In this document: positions 1-3,989 of the stretch, in pieces | Position numbering within the stretch: the stretch's first letter is position 1 | Layout of the letters: the number at the start of each line of letters is the position of its first letter | Assembly (NCBI GenBank): GCA_041485385.1 | Contig: JBGPJM010000278.1 | Coordinates: 1-5,368, forward strand | Origin: JBGPJM01 sp041485385 | GTDB lineage: Bacteria > Planctomycetota > Phycisphaerae > Phycisphaerales > UBA1924 | Direction: 5' to 3' | DNA length: 5,368 nt | The notes under the pieces: model-generated | What the model saw: the letters and a program-made list of their open reading frames with translations, nothing else | Told to the model about the DNA's origin: nothing | The model's database searches: none | Position numbers and translations under genes: made by a program

Positions 1-43
1 AGGGAGAGGGCGGAAGACCGGAGCTACGGGTTAGAATCCGACC

Positions 44-397
44 ATGAAGACCACCACCACCCTGGCCGCGGCGGCGGCCGCCTTGATCCTCACCGGCTGC
101 CAGTCGAACTACTCGGCGGACCTGCGGAACCAGACGCCGCAGCCGGTGTTCGCGCAAATCCTTGAGGCATCGAGAGATGGAGCGTTCAACCGGGCCGCGG
201 TGCGCCTCGGCCCCGGGGACCGCGCCGGCATCGGCCCGGTTCGGATGCGGACCGGGCGCGCGGTGCTGGTCGTCGATACCAAGCCCAACCCCCGTGCGCC
301 GAGCCAGATCGAGATGCACCCGGGGACGATGTTCCTGGAGATCCGGCCGATGTCGGGAGACCTGCGCGCGCCGTTCGAGATCCGGGAGGTTCGGTGA
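44..397 (+). CDS. Small predicted lipoprotein, function unknown
   Basis: This 117-residue protein has a lipoprotein signal. A short basic start (MK) is followed by a Thr/Ala/Leu hydrophobic stretch at residues 3-16 and the lipobox L16-T17-G18-C19, so lipid attachment at Cys19 and a mature chain of about 99 residues are expected. The mature part has no motif I recognise. It alternates short hydrophobic strands (VLVVDTK, MFLEIRP) with charged turns, which suggests a small beta-rich fold. The ATG at 44 is chosen because the signal peptide begins immediately there. No Shine-Dalgarno match is visible in the 43 bases upstream, so the start rests on the signal peptide. The next gene on the same strand is 250 bp away, so a shared transcript is uncertain. 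The lipoprotein call is fairly firm; the function is unknown. Confidence 0.75.
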   Translation: MKTTTTLAAAAAALILTGCQSNYSADLRNQTPQPVFAQILEASRDGAFNRAAVRLGPGDRAGIGPVRMRTGRAVLVVDTKPNPRAPSQIEMHPGTMFLEIRPMSGDLRAPFEIREVR

Positions 398-404
398 GGG
401 GGAG

Positions 405-428
405 TGGGAGACTGGGAGACTGGGGGAC
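405..428. repeat. Three tandem copies of an 8-bp unit
   Basis: The octamer TGGGAGAC occurs at 405-412 and 413-420 and is followed by the one-base variant TGGGGGAC at 421-428. It begins 7 bp after the lipoprotein stop codon and runs into another G-rich stretch. It is an intergenic simple repeat with no assigned role. It could arise from slippage or be a fragment of a dispersed repeat; the window cannot tell which. Confidence 0.7.
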
Positions 429-571
429 GGGGGGATGACAGTGGACAATGGATTAGGAGCGGAGCTTGGGCGCTGCCGCGGCTTTGCCACTCTGGCCCTT
501 TGCCCCTTGCCGCCGCCCGTCATGCCCGCGTAATGCGCACTCCCGGAGCCCGACCCACGATGTTCATCCAG

Positions 572-588
572 CCGGGGCCGCGCCCCGG
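572..588. other. Perfect 7-bp hairpin in the 5' region of the PepSY-like gene
   Basis: CCGGGGC (572-578) and GCCCCGG (582-588) form a perfect 7-bp stem with a 3-base loop. No T-run follows on either strand, so it is not a standard intrinsic terminator. It lies about 60 bp before the GTG start at 648 and 11 bp before a second, larger hairpin, so it may be part of a structured leader or an operator. The rest of the 398-647 gap holds the octamer repeat and no convincing promoter. Confidence 0.4.
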
Positions 589-599
589 ACACACCGCAC

Positions 600-631
600 G
601 CATGCCCGGCCGCGTCGCGACGCGGGCATGC
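600..631. promoter_or_regulatory. Large interrupted palindrome just before a ribosome binding site
   Basis: The outer arms GCATGCCC and GGGCATGC enclose inner arms GCGTCG and CGACGC. Together they give up to 14 base pairs with one 4-base bulge (GGCC) on the left side; the centre TCGCGA is itself a palindrome. The element ends 3 bp before the AAGGAG ribosome binding site. In RNA it would fold into a strong hairpin next to that site; in DNA it could be a dimeric regulator's operator. The inverted repeat is seen directly. Its role is inferred. Confidence 0.5.
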
Positions 632-634
632 AAC

Positions 635-640
635 AAGGAG
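635..640 (+). promoter_or_regulatory. Ribosome binding site AAGGAG that fixes a GTG start
   Basis: AAGGAG lies 7 bases before the GTG at 648, the best Shine-Dalgarno match in the window. It supports the GTG start, which also begins directly with a signal peptide. The strength is notable because the other genes here have weak or no such site. Confidence 0.8.
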
Positions 641-647
641 AATACTC

Positions 648-1238
648 GTGAAGAGGAATCTGATCACTCTCGGGCTCACCGGGCTGGTGCTGGCCGGCGG
701 CGTCTTCGCGTATGCCAACGCCCAGCCGGCCAAGCCGGCGGCGCCGGCGCAACCCAACGTCCAGCCGCCGGTGAAGGAAGCCGACGACGAGACGCCCATC
801 AAGCTCACCGAGGCGCCCGAGGGGGTCCGCGCGGCCATCCTCAAGCTCACGCCGGAGAAGGCGCTCAAGCGGGTCACCAAGGAGGATGAGGACGGCGTCA
901 TGCTGTTCGAGGCCGAGTACGAGGCCGAGGGGATCGCCTGCTCGGCCAAGCTGACTGAGCGCGGCGAGGTGCTGGAGATCGAGAAGGCTGTCAAGGCGGA
1001 TAAGCTGCCCGCGGCCGTCACCAAGGCCCTCAACAAGGAGTACCCCGGCGCCACCATCAAGTCGGCCGAGTCGATCCAGGTCTTCTACTTCGAGGTCGCC
1101 GTGACCTCCGGCGGCAAGACCCATCCGGTCAAGGTGTACGCCTCCGGGATCATCGACGACGACGAGCACGAGGAGAGGGCCAAGGACGGCAAGGGCGAGA
1201 AGGACGACGACGACGACAACAACAAGAAGAAGAAGTAA
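648..1238 (+). CDS. Secreted protein with two PepSY-like repeats
   Basis: This 196-residue exported protein has a signal peptide: basic residues at 2-3, a hydrophobic core at about 5-20, and likely cleavage after AYANA (residue 25). An Ala/Pro/Gln linker (26-42) follows. Residues 57-117 and 118-171 form two related units. Each starts with a P-x-x-V-x-x-A-I/L helix, has a central F-E strand (LFEAEYEAEG; YFEVAVTSGG) and ends in a strand with a turn, the layout of PepSY-like (BLIP-like) domains of periplasmic proteins. The tail (172-196) is highly charged, with five Asp, two Asn and four Lys at the end. A strong ribosome binding site supports the GTG start. A two-component system follows 131 bp downstream on the same strand, so a role linked to that sensor or to envelope stress or metals is plausible but inferred. 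The fold is recognised by pattern only; the exact family is less certain. Confidence 0.75.
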   Translation: MKRNLITLGLTGLVLAGGVFAYANAQPAKPAAPAQPNVQPPVKEADDETPIKLTEAPEGVRAAILKLTPEKALKRVTKEDEDGVMLFEAEYEAEGIACSAKLTERGEVLEIEKAVKADKLPAAVTKALNKEYPGATIKSAESIQVFYFEVAVTSGGKTHPVKVYASGIIDDDEHEERAKDGKGEKDDDDDNNKKKK

Positions 1239-1241
1239 GCA

Positions 1242-1264
1242 CGGGCGGCCTCGGCCCGAGCCCG
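1242..1264 (+). terminator. Possible weak hairpin after the PepSY-like gene
   Basis: Outer arms CGGG (1242-1245) and CCCG (1261-1264) and inner arms CTCG (1250-1253) and CGAG (1257-1260) can pair, with a 4-base bulge on the left. It begins 4 bases after the stop codon. No T-run follows, so transcription may well continue into the response regulator gene. It is listed because the 131-bp gap shows no better terminator and no convincing promoter. Confidence 0.2.
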
Positions 1265-1369
1265 ATAGCATCACGCCACCCCCCGACGCGACCCGGGGCG
1301 GCGCGTCGACGACGCCCGCCGTGCCCGATCCCCGTCGGGGCGTCGTATGTTCTCGGAAAGGTCCGGCGC

Positions 1370-2047
1370 GTGAAAGTGCTCGTCGTCGAGGATTCCGTGC
1401 GGTTGCAGGAGGCCATCTCGGAGGGCCTGCGTGAATCCGGATATGCCGTCGATGTCGTCGGCGACGGCCAGCAGGGGCTCATCCACGCGCAGACCAGCGA
1501 CTACGACGTCATCGTGCTGGACCTGATGCTCCCCAGGCTGGATGGCCTTTCGGTGCTCCGCCGACTCCGGCAGATCGGCTCGGCGGCGCCCATCCTCATC
1601 CTCACCGCGAAGTACACCGTCGAGGACCGTGTCCGCGGCCTCAGGACGGGCGCCGACGACTACCTCATCAAGCCGTTCGCCTTCGCCGAGCTGGTGGCGC
1701 GGGTCGGGGCGCTGGCCCGGCGCGGGCACGGCCAGGCCAGCCCGCGCATCACCGTCGCCGATCTGGTGATTGATACGGCCGCCCGGACCGTCGCGCGGGC
1801 CGGCTCGGCGGTGGAGCTCACGGCGCGCGAGTACGCGCTGCTGGAGTACCTGGCGCACCGGCGGGGCAAGCCGGTGCCCCGCCTGGAGCTCGAGGAGCAT
1901 GTCTACGACGAGCACCGGCAGGTGATGAGCAACGCGGTGGACACGACCATCTGCCGCCTTCGGGCCAAGCTCGATGCCGGCGGGCGCCCGCCGCTCATCC
2001 ACACCCGGCGCGGCTTCGGATATGTTCTGGACCAGGATTCACCGTGA
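1370..2047 (+). CDS. OmpR/PhoB-family DNA-binding response regulator
   Basis: This 225-residue two-component regulator has the usual length of its family. The receiver domain (1-118) carries the acidic pair Glu7-Asp8, the phosphoacceptor Asp51 in the strand VIVLDLMLP, Thr79 (LILTAK) and Lys101 in a K-P-F motif, so all catalytic residues are present. A short linker leads to a winged-helix DNA-binding domain (about 126-222) with the family signature ELTAREYALLEYL, a recognition helix around 187-202 (SNAVDTTICRLRAKL) and the wing hairpin HTRRGFGYVL. The GTG at 1370 starts directly on the first receiver strand (VKVLVVED); a weak GGAAAGG lies 8 bases upstream. The stop codon overlaps the kinase start in GTGA, so the two are translationally coupled and the kinase is the expected phosphodonor. 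Sequence alone does not name the subfamily or target genes, though this RR-HK order resembles QseB/CusR/PmrA-type pairs. Confidence 0.96.
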   Translation: MKVLVVEDSVRLQEAISEGLRESGYAVDVVGDGQQGLIHAQTSDYDVIVLDLMLPRLDGLSVLRRLRQIGSAAPILILTAKYTVEDRVRGLRTGADDYLIKPFAFAELVARVGALARRGHGQASPRITVADLVIDTAARTVARAGSAVELTAREYALLEYLAHRRGKPVPRLELEEHVYDEHRQVMSNAVDTTICRLRAKLDAGGRPPLIHTRRGFGYVLDQDSP

Positions 2048-3492
2048 AGTCCATCCGCGGCCATCTCGCGGCTTCGCTGCTGGTGGGGCTCCTGGCGGTG
2101 CTCACGGCGGGCGGGGCGGCGCTGTACGGCGCGATGCGGCTGACGCTGACGCGGGAGTTCGACGGCGCCCTGCTGGCCAAGGCCCATGCGCTGGTCCAGG
2201 CGAGCCGATTCGAGCACGGGCAGTTCGAGTTCGACTTTGTCGCCGACGTCATGCCCGAGTTCGTCCGGCGCGAGCGGGCCGAATACTTCCAGATCTCCGA
2301 CGCGGACGGGCAGGTTCTCGAGCGGTCGAGATCGCTGGGGGACGGCGTGCTGAGCGCGGGCGAGCCGGTCTCGACGAGCCCTGTTCTCTGGGGCGTGCGC
2401 CTGCCCGATGGGCGCCCGGGTCGGGCCCTGGGCCTGGAGTTCACGCCGCAGCTGGACTTGGACGGAGAGCCCGCGGTTCGCGAGGGCGGGGCGCCCAGGC
2501 CGGACCCACAGCCGGTGCATCTGATCGTCGCTCGTGGACGGGAAGACATCGATCGGCCGCTCTCGGCGCTCCTGGGCGGCATGGCGATCGCGGCGGTGCT
2601 GCTGGTGTCGGGAACGGTGTATGCGGTGCATCGCGCGGTGACCACGGGGCTGAGCCCGGTCCGGGAGTTCGTGGAGCAGGTGTGCGCGATCGATGCGCCA
2701 TCGCTCTCGGCGCGTGTTTCGGCGGAGGCGACGCCGGCGGAGCTGGCCCCCGTCGGCGCGGCGATCAACGACCTTCTGGGGCGGCTGGAGGGGGCGTTCC
2801 AGCGGGAGCGCCGGTTCAGCGCCGGCGTGGCGCACGAGCTCCGCACGCCGATCGCCGAGCTGCGGTCGCTGACGGAGGTCGCGGCGAGATGGCCCGACGA
2901 CCACGAGCGTGCCGGGCGCGCGGTCCGGCACGCCTTCGACATCGCCGCGCAGATGCAGGGGATGGTCGCGGCGCTTCTGACGCTGGCGCGGGCGCAGAGC
3001 GGCGAGCAGCCGCTGGAGCTGGAGCCGGTTGAGGTTCGAGCCGCGGTCGAGGGGGCGTGGGCCCGGCTGGCGGTACGGGCCGGGGCGCGCGGGGTCACGA
3101 TGAGGCTGGATGTTGCGCCCGGGCTGTCCGTCGTGGCCGAGCCCGCCATGCTCGGGTCGATCGCCTACAACCTGCTTGACAACGCGGTGGAATACTCGCC
3201 GGCCGGCGCGCGGATCGCCTGCCTGGGCGCGGAGGATCAGGGCACCGTGACGCTGCACGTCCGGAACCCCGCGCCCGAGCTGACGCCCGGCGACCTGGCG
3301 CGCCTGTTCGAGCCGTTCTGGCGGAAGGACGCCGCGCGGACCGGCGGCGGGCGCGTCGGCCTGGGGTTGGCGCTGGTGAAGAGCCTGGTCGAGACGATGG
3401 GCGGAACGGTTGGCGTGGACCACGGCGACGGGGAGCTCACCGTCAGTGTCCATCTTCCCGCGCCGGGCGGCGGCGGCGAGAGTCGGGGGTGA
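2044..3492 (+). CDS. Membrane sensor histidine kinase (QseC/CusS-like layout)
   Basis: This 482-residue kinase is the partner of the preceding regulator. It has one transmembrane helix at about 8-30, a periplasmic sensor region of about 140 residues (31-173), a second transmembrane helix at about 174-196 and a HAMP linker (about 197-252). The H-box FSAGVAHELRTPI places the phosphorylated His at 264, followed by Glu265. The ATPase domain shows the N-box YNLLDNAVEYS (Asn376, Asn380), the F-box LFEPFWR (422) and the G-box GGGRVGLGLALV (434-445), so the enzyme looks intact. The sensor region matches no ligand-binding motif I can name; its start (LTREFDGALLAKAHAL) resembles the N-terminal sensor region of QseC-type kinases. 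The GTG start overlaps the regulator stop by 4 bp, with a modest AGGA 6 bases before it. The stop codon lies one base from the 3' end of the convergent tmRNA gene. The stimulus is unknown. Confidence 0.95.
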   Translation: MKSIRGHLAASLLVGLLAVLTAGGAALYGAMRLTLTREFDGALLAKAHALVQASRFEHGQFEFDFVADVMPEFVRRERAEYFQISDADGQVLERSRSLGDGVLSAGEPVSTSPVLWGVRLPDGRPGRALGLEFTPQLDLDGEPAVREGGAPRPDPQPVHLIVARGREDIDRPLSALLGGMAIAAVLLVSGTVYAVHRAVTTGLSPVREFVEQVCAIDAPSLSARVSAEATPAELAPVGAAINDLLGRLEGAFQRERRFSAGVAHELRTPIAELRSLTEVAARWPDDHERAGRAVRHAFDIAAQMQGMVAALLTLARAQSGEQPLELEPVEVRAAVEGAWARLAVRAGARGVTMRLDVAPGLSVVAEPAMLGSIAYNLLDNAVEYSPAGARIACLGAEDQGTVTLHVRNPAPELTPGDLARLFEPFWRKDAARTGGGRVGLGLALVKSLVETMGGTVGVDHGDGELTVSVHLPAPGGGGESRG

Positions 3493-3721
3493 ATGGAGCC
3501 GGGGGGAGTCGAACCCCCGTGTCGGAACAGTCAGCAAGGCGCCTCTACGCGCGTGTCCGGTGGTTTGATCTCGAAACCGGGGACCGCCATCGGCAGCGTG
3601 CCCCGGATTCCAGCCCTCAGAGTTGTCTCACCCGCGTGCCTGAAGGCGCCGCACGCGGGCCAGCCCGATGCTTTGCGTTCCCCGCCCTATCGGGCGTGAG
3701 ACGGGGAACGAGCGACCTGTG

Positions 3722-3751
3722 TCAGGCCGCGAGAGCGTAATTGCTGTTAGC
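3722..3751 (-). other. tmRNA tag reading frame, ANSNYALAA
   Basis: The resume codon GCT (3751-3749) opens a frame of nine codons ending in TGA (3724-3722), giving A-N-S-N-Y-A-L-A-A. It closely resembles the E. coli tag ANDENYALAA but is one residue shorter. The ALAA end is the known recognition signal for ClpXP and ClpAP in other bacteria, so tagged proteins should be degraded. The upstream resume-setting segment CAAAAAACAATT parallels E. coli CAAAAAATAGTC. Confidence 0.93.
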
Positions 3752-3762
3752 AATTGTTTTTT

Positions 3763-3794
3763 GCATGCTTTTTACGAGGCCAGCATGCTCCTCG
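3763..3794 (-). other. tmRNA pseudoknot 1
   Basis: In RNA order, CGAGG (3794-3790), GCATGC (3788-3783), CCTCG (3779-3775) and GCATGC (3768-3763) form an H-type pseudoknot: the first pairs with the third and the second with the fourth. TAAAAA lies in the loop. It sits 11 nt before the resume codon, the standard place of PK1, which positions the tag frame in the ribosome. Confidence 0.88.
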
Positions 3795-3861
3795 GCGCGC
3801 CACGCCAAGCCTTCCCTGACCGATCGATACCGTTTCGGCCCCAGTTTTCAAAGAGCGGGGG

Positions 3862-3867
3862 ATTGTA
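3862..3867 (-). promoter_or_regulatory. Likely -10 box for ssrA (TACAAT)
   Basis: TACAAT matches the sigma-70 -10 consensus at five of six bases and is one of few AT-rich hexamers in this GC-rich gap. It ends 19 nt before the mature 5' end of the tmRNA, so transcription would begin about 12 nt early and leave a short leader for RNase P to remove. I see no clear -35 hexamer at the right distance; that position falls in the 17-bp tandem repeat. Confidence 0.45.
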
Positions 3868-3870
3868 CGC

Positions 3871-3911
3871 GGGGGAAGCGACGGAGCGGGGGAAGCGACG
3901 GAGCGACGGAG
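3871..3911. repeat. 17-bp tandem repeat upstream of ssrA
   Basis: The unit GGGGGAAGCGACGGAGC occurs twice exactly, at 3871-3887 and 3888-3904, followed by a partial copy (GACGGAG, 3905-3911) and a G-run. It lies just upstream of the likely ssrA -10 box, where a -35 region or activator sites would fall. It could be a regulator's paired site or a neutral slippage product. This and the terminator account for the 3843-3989 gap. Confidence 0.7.
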
Positions 3912-3933
3912 GGGGGAGACGGGGCGCATGGAA

Positions 3934-3959
3934 AAACCCCGGTGCCGGTGCCGGGGTTT
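3934..3959 (-). terminator. Rho-independent terminator of the repeat-protein gene
   Basis: AAACCCCGG (3934-3942) and CCGGGGTTT (3951-3959) form a perfect 9-bp stem with an 8-base loop. Read on the - strand, the stem ends in a run of five T (3936-3932). It lies 30 bp past the stop codon of the - strand repeat-protein gene and before the ssrA promoter region, so it should separate the two same-strand transcripts. Confidence 0.85.
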
Positions 3960-3989
3960 GGCGAACAGTTGACGAGTCGGGTCGCGTGT

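Larger units (their letters stand above)
3494..3842 (-). ncRNA. ssrA: Transfer-messenger RNA (tmRNA), one-piece form
   Basis: tmRNA enters stalled ribosomes as an alanine tRNA mimic, then serves as template for a degradation tag. Read on the - strand, the 5' end GGGGCCG (3842-3836) pairs with CGGCTCC near the 3' end to form a 7-bp acceptor stem with one G-U pair. A T-arm of five G-C pairs encloses TTCGACT. Pseudoknot 1 is followed by an A-rich stretch (GCAAAAAACAATT) and the resume codon GCT, closely matching the E. coli arrangement. The tag reading frame ends in TGA. Further stems follow: CGTTCCCCG/CGGGGAACG (3702-3710 with 3676-3684), CCCGCGTGC/GCACGCGGG (3651-3659 with 3631-3639) and CCGGGG/CCCCGG (3601-3606 with 3577-3582). 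The length of 349 nt is in the usual range. The 3' CCA is not encoded: the discriminator A is followed by TTC, so tRNA nucleotidyltransferase must add it. RNase P and other RNases are expected to trim the precursor. Confidence 0.96.

Noticed and set aside
404..889. Open frame across the first gap into the PepSY-like gene
   Set aside because: It has no ribosome binding site or recognisable fold, and overlaps the well-supported gene in another frame.
564..1274. Antisense open frame over the PepSY-like gene
   Set aside because: Its Val/Leu-rich start is the reverse of the GAC/AAG tail of the real gene, and the sense frame has a signal peptide and a strong ribosome binding site.
1271..2002. Antisense open frame over the response regulator
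   Set aside because: The opposite strand encodes a complete regulator with all catalytic residues; this frame has no motif.
3457..3467. Short hairpin CCCG-CGC-CGGG as a tmRNA or kinase terminator
   Set aside because: The stem is only 4 bp, it lies inside the kinase coding region, and neither strand shows a T-run after it.
3494..3530. tRNA-like 3' half (GGTTCGACTCC T-arm) on the - strand
   Set aside because: There is no anticodon arm nearby; the T-arm and acceptor pair with 3836-3842, so it is the tRNA-like domain of tmRNA, not a separate tRNA.
1903..3537. Long open frame (544 codons) antisense to the sensor kinase
   Set aside because: It mirrors the kinase gene, is rich in Arg, Pro, Gln and His with no domain motif, and its start lies in the tmRNA gene. 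It is a by-product of high GC codon use opposite a real gene.
3871..3911. Possible CRISPR-like repeats
   Set aside because: The two 17-bp copies abut with no spacers, so this is a tandem repeat.
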